The position numbers and the translations under genes are program-made. This document shows positions 7,584-16,919 of a DNA stretch of 32,610 nucleotides, piece by piece. The stretch spans positions 1 to 32,610 of the forward strand of contig DATBDE010000088.1 of the NCBI GenBank assembly GCA_036270095.1, read 5' to 3'. Positions within the stretch are counted from its first letter, which is position 1. Every line of letters begins with the position of its first letter. The notes below the pieces were generated by a model. That model searched no databases. It was given only the letters and a program-made list of their open reading frames with translations, and was not told the origin of the DNA. This DNA is from DATBDE01 sp036270095 (GTDB lineage Bacteria; Actinomycetota; Thermoleophilia; Solirubrobacterales; Solirubrobacteraceae).

Positions 7584-8555
7584 ATGCGCGCGGTGGTCAT
7601 CACCAAGCACGGCCCGCCCGAGGTCCTGCAGGTCCAGGAGCGTCCCGACCCGCAGGCCCGCGACGGGAAGGTACTGATCGACGTCAAGGCGGCGGGGATC
7701 AACTTCGCCGACACCATGGCCCGCGTCGGCCTGTACCCGGATGCGCCCAAGCCGCCCTGCGTGGTCGGCTACGAGGTGGCGGGAACGCGAGCCGACACCG
7801 GCGAGCGCGTCATGGCGGGCACGTTGTTCAACGGCTACGCCGAGCGGGTGGCGGCCAACCCCGACGACATCGTGCCGCTGCCCGACGCGCTCAGCTTCGA
7901 GCAGGGCGCTGCCATCCCCGTCAACTACGCCACCGCCTGGCAGGGACTGCTCGGCTACGGGCCGCTCGGAGCCGGCGACCGCGTGCTCATCCACGCCGCC
8001 GCCGGCGGGGTGGGGATCTCGGCCACCCAGATCGCCAAGGCGCGCGGGGCCGAGGTCTGGGGGACGGCCTCGCCCGGCAAGCACGAGGCCATCCGCGGCA
8101 TGGGCATCGACCACCCGCTCGACTACACGCGCAGCGGCTGGGAGCGCGGGCTTCCGAAGTTCGACGTCGTCATGGATGCCGTCGGCGGGCGGTCCTTCCG
8201 CACCTCCTACAAGCTCCTGCGCCCCGGCGGGCGCCTCATCGCCTTCGGGGCCTCCTCGGTCATGGCGGGGGAGACGCGCAACCTGCTCAACGCCGGGCGC
8301 GCCGCGCTGTCGATGCCGCGCTTCAGCCTCATCAAGCAGATGTCCGAGTCCAAGGCCGTCATCGGCCTGAACATGCTCACGCTGTGGAAGGACCGCGGCA
8401 CGCTCGAGCCGTGGATCGCCCCGGTGCGCGAGCTCGTCGACGCGGGCGTCGTCCAGCCCGTGGTGGCCGAGGCCTTCCCGTTCGATCGCGCGCCCGAAGC
8501 GCACCGCTACATCGCCGAGCGGCGCAACGTGGGCAAGGTCGTGCTGACGCCGTAA
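7584..8555 (+). CDS. NADPH:quinone oxidoreductase-like zinc-free medium-chain reductase
   Basis: The 323-residue product belongs to the zeta-crystallin/QOR branch of the medium-chain dehydrogenase/reductase family. The N-terminal catalytic domain begins MRAVVITKHGPPEVLQV. The cofactor domain has the AAAGGVGISATQIAKARGAEVWGT motif (about residues 138-161), with AAGGVG typical of NADPH binding. The cysteine and histidine ligands of the zinc alcohol dehydrogenases are absent. It probably reduces quinones, enones or other electrophiles in the cytoplasm. It has its own TAGCCT promoter although it follows serA closely, so readthrough from the serine operon is also possible. Confidence 0.85.
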   Translation: MRAVVITKHGPPEVLQVQERPDPQARDGKVLIDVKAAGINFADTMARVGLYPDAPKPPCVVGYEVAGTRADTGERVMAGTLFNGYAERVAANPDDIVPLPDALSFEQGAAIPVNYATAWQGLLGYGPLGAGDRVLIHAAAGGVGISATQIAKARGAEVWGTASPGKHEAIRGMGIDHPLDYTRSGWERGLPKFDVVMDAVGGRSFRTSYKLLRPGGRLIAFGASSVMAGETRNLLNAGRAALSMPRFSLIKQMSESKAVIGLNMLTLWKDRGTLEPWIAPVRELVDAGVVQPVVAEAFPFDRAPEAHRYIAERRNVGKVVLTP

Positions 8556-8563
8556 CGGGCGGC

Positions 8564-8630
8564 TCACGTCGCTCAGCGTGCGACGTGAACCACTTCGGGT
8601 CTGACCATCAGACCTCAGGTGGTTCACGTC
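8564..8630 (+). terminator. Long hairpin with a competing upstream hairpin after the oxidoreductase gene
   Basis: GACGTGAACCAC (8582-8593) pairs perfectly with GTGGTTCACGTC (8619-8630). Inside, GGTCTGA (8598-8604) pairs with TCAGACC (8608-8614) around a CCA loop, making a stem of more than 20 pairs. An upstream segment TCACGTCGC (8564-8572) is complementary to GCGACGTGA (8580-8588) and would compete for the same strand. It starts 9 bases after the stop codon. There is no U-tract. Confidence 0.5.
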
Positions 8631-8652
8631 CGCGGCCGCCGTTGCCGCCCCC

Positions 8653-8756
8653 GCGCACCGCGACCGCCGGCGCCGAGTGCCACCCCCGCCTGGACCACCC
8701 CTTCATCGCCGCCGTTCACGCGCCCACGCGCACCGTGACCGCCGGCGCCGAGCGCC
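8653..8756 (+). repeat. Imperfect direct repeat in the leuA upstream region
   Basis: A 29-base unit at 8653-8681 recurs at 8728-8756 with two mismatches, 75 bases apart. It starts GCGCACCG and contains GACCGCCGGCGCCGAG. No convincing gene lies on either strand of 8631-8824, so apart from this repeat I see nothing assignable in that stretch. Confidence 0.55.
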
Positions 8757-8824
8757 GCTCCGCCCAAGCCCAACCGGCCCCCAAGGATCAGCAACGCGAA
8801 TAGCTCGGGCGGCCTGCCCGGTGC

Positions 8825-8830
8825 TATCGT
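8825..8830 (+). promoter_or_regulatory. -10 element of the leuL-leuA transcript
   Basis: TATCGT ends 8 bases before the GTG of the leucine leader peptide, which would therefore be translated from a leaderless RNA end. Confidence 0.5.
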
Positions 8831-8838
8831 CCGCCGCA

Positions 8839-8892
8839 GTGGCGCACCTGCTTGACCTTCGCCTTCTTCTCCTCCCCCTTCGGGGGGAATAG
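8839..8892 (+). CDS. leuL: Leucine-rich leader peptide controlling leuA
   Basis: A 17-codon reading frame, GTG to TAG, encodes MAHLLDLRLLLLPLRGE. Eight of 17 residues are leucine, four of them consecutive (codons at 8863-8874), and it ends 62 bases before leuA. This is the classic composition of an attenuation leader. Its Leu-codon run TTCTTCTCC (8864-8872) is perfectly complementary to GGAGAAGAA (8926-8934) next to the leuA ribosome site, and CCTTCG (8877-8882) is complementary to CGAAGG (8939-8944), which overlaps that site. A UUCG-capped stem TCCCCC/GGGGGA (8873-8878/8883-8888) overlaps its end. Absence of a U-tract suggests translational rather than transcriptional attenuation. Confidence 0.85.
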   Translation: MAHLLDLRLLLLPLRGE

Positions 8893-8944
8893 CGCGTGGC
8901 GGCCGCTTGCCGCAAACCACAGCCCGGAGAAGAAACGACGAAGG
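8873..8944 (+). promoter_or_regulatory. leuA attenuator region with alternative pairings
   Basis: Hairpin A is a 6-bp stem with a UUCG tetraloop (8873-8888). Hairpin B is GCGGC/GCCGC (8899-8903/8909-8913). The long-range pairings 8864-8872 with 8926-8934 and 8877-8882 with 8939-8944 are mutually crossing, so they are probably alternatives. The second would hide part of the leuA Shine-Dalgarno AAGGAG (8941-8946). A ribosome stalled on the Leu codons would disrupt hairpin A and both long-range pairings. Confidence 0.6.
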
Positions 8945-8954
8945 AGACGCAAGC

Positions 8955-10507
<1,553 letters not shown>

Positions 10508-10511
<4 letters not shown>

Positions 10512-11458
10512 CTGTCGTTCTCCGAGACCGTGCGGCCCTGGTCGTAGCCCGCGGCCAGGGCCTCGGCGCGCCGGTCGGGCGCCATGAAGTCCTGCCCCAT
10601 GGCGTCGCGGGCGCCGTCGTTGGGGCCGATCACCCGCACGCGTGCGCCGCGGCGCTGCAGGGCCAGGACCTCGGTGGATACCTGCGGGCGCGACAGCACC
10701 CGGATGGCGGCCAGGGCCGAGCCCGCGGTGACCGGGAAGCGGGCGGTGGGGTGGAGGCAGAGCACGTCGGTGCCGCGCCGCACCGGGGCCGCGTCGAGGT
10801 TGGTCGGGCTCCACACGCCGCCGTCGACGTACTCGCGCCGGCCGATCCGCACCGGCGCGAACAGCCACGGCACCGTGCACGACGCCGCTACCGCGTCGGC
10901 CACGGCAGCCGGCGGGGCGCCGGGCCCGCCGAACACCGTGCGTGTCCCGCGGCGGCGATCCACGGCCGTGACGCGCAGGCGCCCGTCGAAGCGCGCGTCG
11001 AGGCGTTCGATGTTCGCGTGCAGCTGCTCCAGGCGCCGGCCGTCGGCGGGCAGGCGCGAGAGCAGCGCCGCCCGGGCCAGCGCGCCCCCGGGGGCGGCGG
11101 CCATGAGCGCGCCGGCCGCGAAGGGCTGCAGCGACGCCGCGGCCGCGCGGCCCACGCCGTCGAGCGTGCGCCGGGCCCCGCCGATGAGCATTCCGGCCAG
11201 GGCGCGGTTCTCGTCGTCGTCGAGCTCGGGCAGCTCGTCGGGGAGGTCGCTCGCCGGGAAGTCCGGCGTGCGCGGGCGGCGCCCGGCCGCGAGGTGGGCG
11301 GAGACGATCGAGCCCGCCGACGTCCCCACGAAGCCTTCGCACTCGCGGAAGTCGATGCCCGAGGCGGTCTCCATCCCCGCCAGCACGCCGGTCATCCACG
11401 CCTCGCCGATCAGGCCGCCGCCGGCGAGGACGAGCACGTCGGGGCGTGAGAACGGCAC
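10508..11458 (-). CDS. Patatin-like phospholipase / acyl hydrolase
   Basis: The 316-residue protein has the patatin Ser-Asp dyad fold. The glycine-rich oxyanion loop is LVLAGGGLIGEAW (about residues 9-21), the nucleophile elbow is GTSAGS (about 43-48), and the catalytic aspartate is in VDGGVWSPTN (about 220). No signal peptide or membrane segment is visible, so it is probably cytosolic and acts on membrane or storage lipids. GTG at 11458 is chosen because TACGCT (complement of 11465-11470) ends 6 bases before it. Longer upstream readings give alanine-rich nonsense. It is convergent with leuA, overlapping by four bases at CTAG. Confidence 0.85.
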
Positions 11459-11464
11459 CGCGTC

Positions 11465-11515
11465 AGCGTAGGAGGTCGGCCAAGCTCGAAAGAACGCGTC
11501 CGTTCGCTTTAGACT
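11465..11515. promoter_or_regulatory. Divergent promoter region between patatin and the secreted-protein gene
   Basis: TACGCT on the minus strand (11465-11470) serves the patatin gene and TAGACT on the plus strand (11510-11515) serves the gene at 11523. They end 6 and 7 bases from their GTG starts. The two polymerase sites would overlap in the roughly 40 bases between. Confidence 0.5.
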
Positions 11516-11522
11516 CGCAGGC

Positions 11523-12438
11523 GTGCGAGCAGGGGTACTCGCGGCGGGGGTCGCGGTGGCGCTCGCGCTGGCCGCGCGGCCCGCGCAGGCGCTGGCGCCG
11601 CCGACGCGTGGGACGGCACGAACCCGTTCGCGTGCACGTTGCAGCAGGCCGGCTTCGGGGCGACCGGGCCCGACCCCGGCGCGGACCCGTACTGCATCGA
11701 CTTCGACAAGCGGCGCCAGAACATCGCCGAGCTCGGCGTCGTGGACTTCCTCGCCAACGAGCCCGCGCGCACCGCCGCGGCGGTGCCGAAGTGCTTCTAC
11801 TTCCAGTCCGACCACTGCCGCGGGTCGGGGATCCAGGACGACGGCTCGACCAAGACCTACGAGTGGGACGGCCACTACTTCTTCGACAAGGCCCGCGCCG
11901 AGGGCGGGCTCTACGTCACGAACCTCAACCTCAACGGCCACACCGCCGACCCGAGCGCGCTGCCCGGCCTGCCGCCGGACTGGTCGCGCTCCTTCGGCCC
12001 CGGCACCGGCGGGGTCATCACCCACAACGACATCCCCGCCGACCCGTCCTGCGTGGGCCAGGCCCAGAACGGCCCGCCGCTCTACGCGCCGCCGGCCCAG
12101 CTGGGCGACCCGTGCGCACGACCGGAGACCTGCTGCGCTTCTGCACGCCCGGCGCGGGCAAGCTCGTCGTGGCCGAGCGGGGCGGGAAGGCGGCGCTCAT
12201 CCTCGCCTCCTCGAGCGGCTTCCGGACCGCGCGGGGCCTGGGGCCGGGGACGTCGGCGCGGCCGCTTCGGCGCGCCCGGACGGCAACGCGCCTCGGCGGC
12301 ACCCGGGTCGCGAGTGCCGGCGGGGTCCTGTACGGAGTACGCGGTGAGGCCGTCCGGTTCGTCGCTGTGTACGACCGGACGGCCTACCGCACGCGCGCGG
12401 CTCGCGGCCGCGCTGCGCCTGACGCGTTAGCTCACTGA
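11523..12438 (+). pseudogene. Secreted hypothetical protein broken by two frameshifts
   Basis: Three consecutive frames together read as one exported protein of about 300 residues. The first frame from GTG at 11523 gives a signal peptide (VRAGVLAAGVAVALALAARPAQALA). The second, from about 11605 to 12120, gives WDGTNPFACTLQQAGFG through NDIPADPSCVGQAQ, a cysteine-rich region. The third, to 12438, gives VRTTGDLLRFCTPGAGKLVV and a C-terminal domain ending at DALAH. Both switches correspond to one missing base each. This is either a recent pseudogene or two sequencing/assembly deletions in GC-rich sequence. I do not recognise the family. A TAGACT ends 7 bases before the start. The end overlaps the convergent gene by 7 bases. 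Confidence 0.6.
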
Positions 12439-12947
12439 GCGGGGGGCGTCGGCTGCTGCGCAGCCGGCTGGGCCTCGCCGGCAACGGGGTTGGCGGCCGC
12501 GGGGGCAGGCGCGCCCTGCTGGAGCATCGCCGCACCACCCTCGGTCTCGAGCGCCCACACCTTGTTGAGCTCGTTCTGCATCCACCAGATGCCGATCGGC
12601 GCGAAGACGATGAGCAGAATGAACGAAACGGCCTGGTTGATCTGCTCACCCCCCGGCACGCCGGCCAGCGCCTGCGCATGCAGGATGCGGCCGTTGGTGT
12701 TCCAGTAGGACAGAAGCGCCGGCACGATGATGATGCCGCCGGGGAACAGCGCGAGCACCGAGGTGCCAGGGCTGTCGCCGAGCTGGTCGGTGCCACGGGC
12801 GCGCCCGAGCTCGACCATCTCCTTGTTGATGTAGTACCACCAGAACAGCGCGTAGAACGGGATCAGCGACAGCAACGCGGTGTTCACCGGATTGCGAAGC
12901 TTGACCTGAGCACTGGCGCCGCGGAGCGGCACCTCGGGAGCGGCCAT
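12432..12947 (-). CDS. DUF4234-like membrane protein
   Basis: A 171-residue integral membrane protein with three hydrophobic segments (about residues 20-40, 64-84 and 107-126) and a proline/alanine/glutamine-rich C-terminal tail (about 140-171). The motif KLRNPVNTALLSLIPFYALFWWYYINKEM followed by ELGRARGTDQLGDSPGTS resembles DUF4234 proteins, whose function is unknown. An excellent AGAGGAGG lies 6-13 bases before the ATG. Unlike most lead genes here, it therefore has a 5' leader. A TAGCCT that includes the stop codon of the preceding subtilisin gene (complement of 12988-12993) may be its own -10. Confidence 0.7.
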   Translation of the reverse strand: MAAPEVPLRGASAQVKLRNPVNTALLSLIPFYALFWWYYINKEMVELGRARGTDQLGDSPGTSVLALFPGGIIIVPALLSYWNTNGRILHAQALAGVPGGEQINQAVSFILLIVFAPIGIWWMQNELNKVWALETEGGAAMLQQGAPAPAAANPVAGEAQPAAQQPTPPAQ

Positions 12948-12987
12948 CGGGCCTCCTCTTACCTCTTGCAGGGAATCGACTGTCCCG

Positions 12988-12993
12988 AGGCTA
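12988..12993 (-). promoter_or_regulatory. -10 element TAGCCT of the DUF4234-like gene, made from the subtilisin stop codon
   Basis: The TAG stop of the S8 peptidase gene (complement of 12991-12993) forms the first half of TAGCCT. A start about 7 bases downstream would leave a leader of some 33 bases containing AGAGGAGG. Confidence 0.4.
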
Positions 12994-14319
12994 ACCGCTG
13001 CCGACTACTACATGGGCGTTTTTTGGTGTGATTCCGGGACACCGCACGAAGACTTTCAAGCGCACGGCATGCCGCTCGTGGGCGAGCACGCGACGCCCGG
13101 CGCCGGTGACCACGGCGCGCACGAGCGCGGATTTCGTGAGCGTCACCGCCCCGGCGCCGCGGGCCACCGGGGTGCGTCCGTAGCGGGCGGTGACGTCGCA
13201 GGTACCCATGCCGGCCGCGCGGCAGCGCACGGGCAGCCCGCGCCGCAGCAGGCCGCTGCGGCTGATGCGCCGCCCGATGGTGATGCCGGTGGTGGCGGTG
13301 GCCGGCGCGGGCGGCGGGGCGGCCGCGGACGGCGGCGTCGCGCCCGGCCCTGGACCGCCGCCCGCGCCGCCGAGGCCGGCGACCGCCGCCGCGGCGTCGA
13401 CGATCCCGGCGCCGTAGGTGGCGTCGGGGCCGACCGGGCCGGCGTCGTGCGCGGTCGACAGGATGCGCGACACCGCGGCCTGGCCGCGAACGCCCTTCGA
13501 CACCAGCAGCGCCGCGACGCCGGAGACGAACGGCGTGGCCTGCGAGGTGCCCGCGAGCTCGGTGTAGCCGCCGTCGTTCCAGGTCGAGAGGATGTCCTCG
13601 TCGGCGCCGGGCAGGCCCGAGCCGCCGGGGGCCGTGATGGCCAGCCCGCCGCCGAAGTTCGAGAAGTACGACCGGTTGCCGCGCTTGTCCACCGCGCCCA
13701 CGCACAGCAGGCGCCCCTGGCCCGCGCTCTGCTCGCATACCGGCAGCCCGTCGTTGCCGGCGGCGGCGACCACGACGATGCCGCGGTCCAGCGCCCGGTC
13801 GACGGCGGCGTCGAAGCTGGCGCTCGAGCCGCCGATGAGCGGCAGGCTCCCGCCCAGCGAGAGGTTGATGACGTCGGCGCCGCGGTCGGTGGCCCAGTCG
13901 ATGCCAGCCGCGACCTGGTCGCCGTCGCCGTCGCCGCTGTCGTCTAGCACGCGCACGGGGAGGACCTTGGCCCCGGGCGCGACCGACTCGACGCCGACGC
14001 CGTTGCCGGACAGCGCGTCGATGATGCCGGTGACGTGGGTGCCGTGGCCGTTGCCGTCCTGCGGCGTGTCGTCGTTGTCGACGAAGTCGTGCCCGGCCAG
14101 CAGCTGGCCCGAGAGGTCCGGGTGGTCGGCCTTGACGCCGGTGTCGACGACGGCGACGACGGCGCCGGCGCCGGTGCTCACCGCATGGGCGGCGTCCGCG
14201 TGGAGCATGTCCAGCCCCCACTGGTGCGCCCGCGGGGGGTCCGCGGCGCCGGCCACTGGCGCCGTCACGAGCAGCACGCAGACGGCCAGCGCGGCCGGGA
14301 TCCCTGCCCGGAGTCCCAT
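12991..14319 (-). CDS. Secreted subtilisin-family (S8) serine protease
   Basis: A 442-residue exported protease. The signal peptide is about residues 1-25 (ending VAGAA). The catalytic triad of the S8 family is visible: aspartate in VVAVVDTGVKADHPDLS, histidine in DGNGHGTHVTGIID, and serine in AGTSQATPFVSGVAAL. The oxyanion asparagine is in VVAAAGNDG. A glycine/proline/alanine linker (about 318-345) leads to a C-terminal domain of about 95 residues containing two cysteines and many basic residues, perhaps for wall or substrate binding. No clear propeptide separates the signal from AHQWGLDMLHADAAH, so any pro-region must be very short. TAGCCT (complement of 14326-14331) ends 6 bases before the ATG. 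Confidence 0.92.
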   Translation of the reverse strand: MGLRAGIPAALAVCVLLVTAPVAGAADPPRAHQWGLDMLHADAAHAVSTGAGAVVAVVDTGVKADHPDLSGQLLAGHDFVDNDDTPQDGNGHGTHVTGIIDALSGNGVGVESVAPGAKVLPVRVLDDSGDGDGDQVAAGIDWATDRGADVINLSLGGSLPLIGGSSASFDAAVDRALDRGIVVVAAAGNDGLPVCEQSAGQGRLLCVGAVDKRGNRSYFSNFGGGLAITAPGGSGLPGADEDILSTWNDGGYTELAGTSQATPFVSGVAALLVSKGVRGQAAVSRILSTAHDAGPVGPDATYGAGIVDAAAAVAGLGGAGGGPGPGATPPSAAAPPPAPATATTGITIGRRISRSGLLRRGLPVRCRAAGMGTCDVTARYGRTPVARGAGAVTLTKSALVRAVVTGAGRRVLAHERHAVRLKVFVRCPGITPKNAHVVVGSG

Positions 14320-14325
14320 GGAGCG

Positions 14326-14380
14326 AGGCTAAACGGCGGTCCTGGCCGGTGCGCTGTACGTGATAACGTACGCTCGTACG
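14326..14380. promoter_or_regulatory. Divergent promoter with overlapping operator-like dyads (subtilisin / XRE-leuCD)
   Basis: TAGCCT (minus, 14326-14331) drives the protease and TACGCT (plus, 14369-14374) the XRE-leuCD operon. Two dyads overlap the plus-strand promoter: TACGT-GATA-ACGTA (14357-14370) and CGTACG-CT-CGTACG (14367-14380). The second spans the -10 and ends right at the GTG. These are good candidates for autoregulation by the XRE protein encoded immediately downstream. Confidence 0.6.
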
Positions 14381-14977
14381 GTGACAGTCGCACCCGCCCA
14401 GCCCCATCCGCGCGCCCTGGCCACGCTCGGCCCACGCATCCGCGCCCTGCGCGAGGGCCTGTCGCTTTCGCTGCGCGACCTGGCCGAGCGGTCGGGCGTC
14501 TCGGCCCCGATGCTCTCCCAGGTCGAGCGCGGCGAGACCAGCCCGACGCTGGCCGTGGCCGCGCGCATCGCCGAGGGGCTGGACCTGCGCCTCTCCCAGC
14601 TGCTGCGCCTCGACGAGGGCGGGGCGGTGTCGATCGTGCGCGCCGACGAGCGCCGCCAGGGCGGCGGCGGCGGGCACCGCTACGAGATCCTCACCCCGCC
14701 TGCGCCCGGCCTGCGCGCCGAGCTCTCGCGCCACGCGCTCGCCGCGGGCGCGCAGACCGGCGGCCCGGGCGACCCGCCGATGCACGAGCCCGGCAGCCGC
14801 GAGACCGCCGTCATCGAGACCGGCGCCGTGAAGCTCGTCATCGACGGCGAGCGCCACGCGCTGGCCGCCGGCGACACGGTGACCTTCGACGCGGACCTTC
14901 CGCACCACTTCGAGAATCCCGGCCCCGGGGAGGCGACGCTGTTGGCGGTCGTCTCCGCCGGGCTCAGACGGAGCTAG
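14381..14977 (+). CDS. XRE-family regulator with C-terminal cupin domain
   Basis: This 198-residue cytoplasmic regulator has an N-terminal Cro/cI helix-turn-helix (about residues 18-72, LRDLAERSGVSAPMLSQVERGETSPTL) and a C-terminal cupin_2 barrel (about 105-195, with ETAVIETGAVKLVIDGERHALAAGDTVTFDADLPHHFENPG). Proteins of this build bind a small metabolite in the cupin and repress neighbouring genes. GTG at 14381 is preferred over an in-frame GTG at 14360 because TACGCT ends 6 bases before it and the extra residues read through the operator. It ends 8 bases before leuC and must be cotranscribed with leuCD. A local regulator sensing a leucine-pathway compound is a reasonable inference, not shown. 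Confidence 0.88.
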   Translation: MTVAPAQPHPRALATLGPRIRALREGLSLSLRDLAERSGVSAPMLSQVERGETSPTLAVAARIAEGLDLRLSQLLRLDEGGAVSIVRADERRQGGGGGHRYEILTPPAPGLRAELSRHALAAGAQTGGPGDPPMHEPGSRETAVIETGAVKLVIDGERHALAAGDTVTFDADLPHHFENPGPGEATLLAVVSAGLRRS

Positions 14978-14985
14978 GAGCACCC

Positions 14986-16353
14986 ATGCCCAAGACGCTG
15001 TTCGACAAGATCTGGGAGGCGCACGAGGTCGCCCCCGGCCTGCTCTACATCGACCTGCATCTCGTGCACGAGGTCACGAGCGCGCAGGCGTTCGACGGGC
15101 TGCGCCTCGAGGGCCGCACCGTACGCCGGCCCGATCGCACGCTGGCCACGGCCGACCACAACGTGCCCACCGACGGCACGCCGGTGGCGGCGCGCATCCG
15201 CGACGAGCTCTCCCGCATCCAGGTCGAGACGCTCGAGCGCAACGCCGACGAGTTCGCCATCCCGCTGTACTCGCTGGGCTCGGACCGCCAGGGCATCGTG
15301 CACGTGATCGGCCCCGAGCTCGGGCTGACCCAGCCGGGCATGACCATCGTCTGCGGCGATTCCCACACCGCCACCCACGGGGCCTTCGGCGCCCTCGCCT
15401 TCGGGATCGGCACGAGCGAGGTGGAACACGTGCTGGCCACCCAGTGCCTGACCCAGTCCAAGCCCAAGTCGATGCGCATCCGCTACGAGGGCGAGCTTGG
15501 CTTCGGCGTCACCGCCAAGGACTTGATCCTCGGCACCATCGGCCAGATGGGCGTCGACGGCGCCGCCGGCCACGTGGTCGAGTACGCCGGCCCGGCCGTC
15601 GAGGGGCTCTCGATGGAGGGCCGCATGACCGTCTGCAACATGACCATCGAGGGCGGCGGGCGCGCCGGCATGGTGGCGCCCGACGACACCACCTTCGCCT
15701 GGGTCGAGGGCAAGGAGGCCGCCCCGGCCGATCTCGACGAGGCCATCGCGGGCTGGCGCGCGCTCCACACCGAGGACGGCGCGAGCTTCGACAAGGAGGT
15801 CGTCGTCGACGCCGCCGCGCTCTCGCCCGTGGTCACCTGGGGCACGACGCCGGGCCAGGTCGTGCCGGTCACCGACGCTGTGCCCGACCCCGACGGCGAG
15901 GGCGCCGAGCGGGCGCTGAAGTACATGGACCTGGAGCCGGGCACGCCGATCACCGACATCCCCGTCGACCGCGTGTTCCTGGGCTCGTGCACGAACTCGC
16001 GCATCGGCGACCTGCGCGCCGCCGCCGAAGTCGTCCGTGGCCGCAGCGTCGCGCGCGGGGTGAGAGCAATGGTTGTCCCGGGGTCGGTGCAGGTCAAGCA
16101 CCAGGCCGAGGCCGAGGGCCTGAAGGAGGTCTTCGAGGGCGCGGGCTTCGAGTGGCGGGGGGCGGGGTGCTCGATGTGCCTGGGCATGAACCCGGACATC
16201 CTGCAGCCGGGCGAGCGCTGTGCCTCGACCTCGAACCGCAACTTCGAGGGGCGCCAGGGCCGCGGCGGCCGCACCCACCTCGTCTCGCCCCAGATGGCGG
16301 CGGCCGCAGCCGTCGAGGGCCACTTCGTCGACATCCGCACCTGGGAGGCCTGA
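14986..16353 (+). CDS. leuC: 3-isopropylmalate dehydratase, large subunit
   Basis: LeuC carries the 4Fe-4S cluster and, with LeuD, isomerises 2-isopropylmalate to 3-isopropylmalate. The 455 residues match the aconitase-family large subunit. The N-terminus reads MPKTLFDKIWEAHEV, then DHNVPT (about residues 59-64) and CGDSHTATHGAFGALAFGIGTSEVEH (about 122-147). The three cluster cysteines lie in FLGSCTNSRIGDL (about 334) and GCSMCLGMNPD (about 395 and 398). TAGGAG overlapping the stop of the regulator gene serves as ribosome site 6-9 bases before the ATG. leuD follows after 5 bases. Confidence 0.97.
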   Translation: MPKTLFDKIWEAHEVAPGLLYIDLHLVHEVTSAQAFDGLRLEGRTVRRPDRTLATADHNVPTDGTPVAARIRDELSRIQVETLERNADEFAIPLYSLGSDRQGIVHVIGPELGLTQPGMTIVCGDSHTATHGAFGALAFGIGTSEVEHVLATQCLTQSKPKSMRIRYEGELGFGVTAKDLILGTIGQMGVDGAAGHVVEYAGPAVEGLSMEGRMTVCNMTIEGGGRAGMVAPDDTTFAWVEGKEAAPADLDEAIAGWRALHTEDGASFDKEVVVDAAALSPVVTWGTTPGQVVPVTDAVPDPDGEGAERALKYMDLEPGTPITDIPVDRVFLGSCTNSRIGDLRAAAEVVRGRSVARGVRAMVVPGSVQVKHQAEAEGLKEVFEGAGFEWRGAGCSMCLGMNPDILQPGERCASTSNRNFEGRQGRGGRTHLVSPQMAAAAAVEGHFVDIRTWEA

Positions 16354-16358
16354 ACACC

Positions 16359-16919
16359 ATGGACCCGATCACGAAGGTCGCCGGCCCGATCTCGGTCCTG
16401 GACCGCAACAACGTCGACACCGATCAGATCATCCCCAAGCAGTTCCTCAAGCGCGTGGAGCGGACCGGCTTCGGCGAGTTCCTGTTCCACGACTGGGCCA
16501 AGGAGGACGACTGGGTGCTGCACCCGCACCCGATCCTCGTGACCGGCCGCAACTTCGGCTGCGGCTCGTCGCGCGAGCACGCCCCCTGGGCGCTGGAGGA
16601 CTACGGCTTCCGGGCCATCGTCGCGCCGAGCTTCGCCGACATCTTCTACTCGAACTGCACCAAGAACGGACTGCTGCCGGTGGCGCTGCCCGAGCCCGAG
16701 GTGCGGGCGCTGATGGCGGCGTCCGAGGCAGAGATCTCGCTGCCCGACCAGTACGTCGCCTTCGACGGGCACAACGTGCTCTTCGACATCGACGAGGAAA
16801 TCAAGAACCGCCTGCTCAACGGACTCGACGACATCGCGCTCTCGCTCGAGCGCGCCGAGGACATCGACCGCTACGAGCGCGAGCGCGAGCGGTCCGGCCC
16901 CGTCACCACGGCGCTGTGA
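16359..16919 (+). CDS. leuD: 3-isopropylmalate dehydratase, small subunit
   Basis: LeuD is the swivel-domain partner of LeuC, supplying substrate-binding residues for the isomerase. The 186-residue product has VLDRNNVDTDQIIPKQFLKR (about residues 13-32), the signature NFGCGSSREHAPWAL (about 65-79) and SFADIFYSNCTKNGLLPV (about 88-105). CTGGGAGG near the leuC end provides the ribosome site. Its stop overlaps the start of the next gene (GTGA, 16916-16919), so the downstream methyltransferase is translationally coupled to it. Confidence 0.97.
   Translation: MDPITKVAGPISVLDRNNVDTDQIIPKQFLKRVERTGFGEFLFHDWAKEDDWVLHPHPILVTGRNFGCGSSREHAPWALEDYGFRAIVAPSFADIFYSNCTKNGLLPVALPEPEVRALMAASEAEISLPDQYVAFDGHNVLFDIDEEIKNRLLNGLDDIALSLERAEDIDRYERERERSGPVTTAL

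Noticed and set aside
8556..8954. T-box or leucine riboswitch before leuA
   Set aside because: I see no T-box consensus or known aptamer blocks; the leader peptide explains leucine control better.
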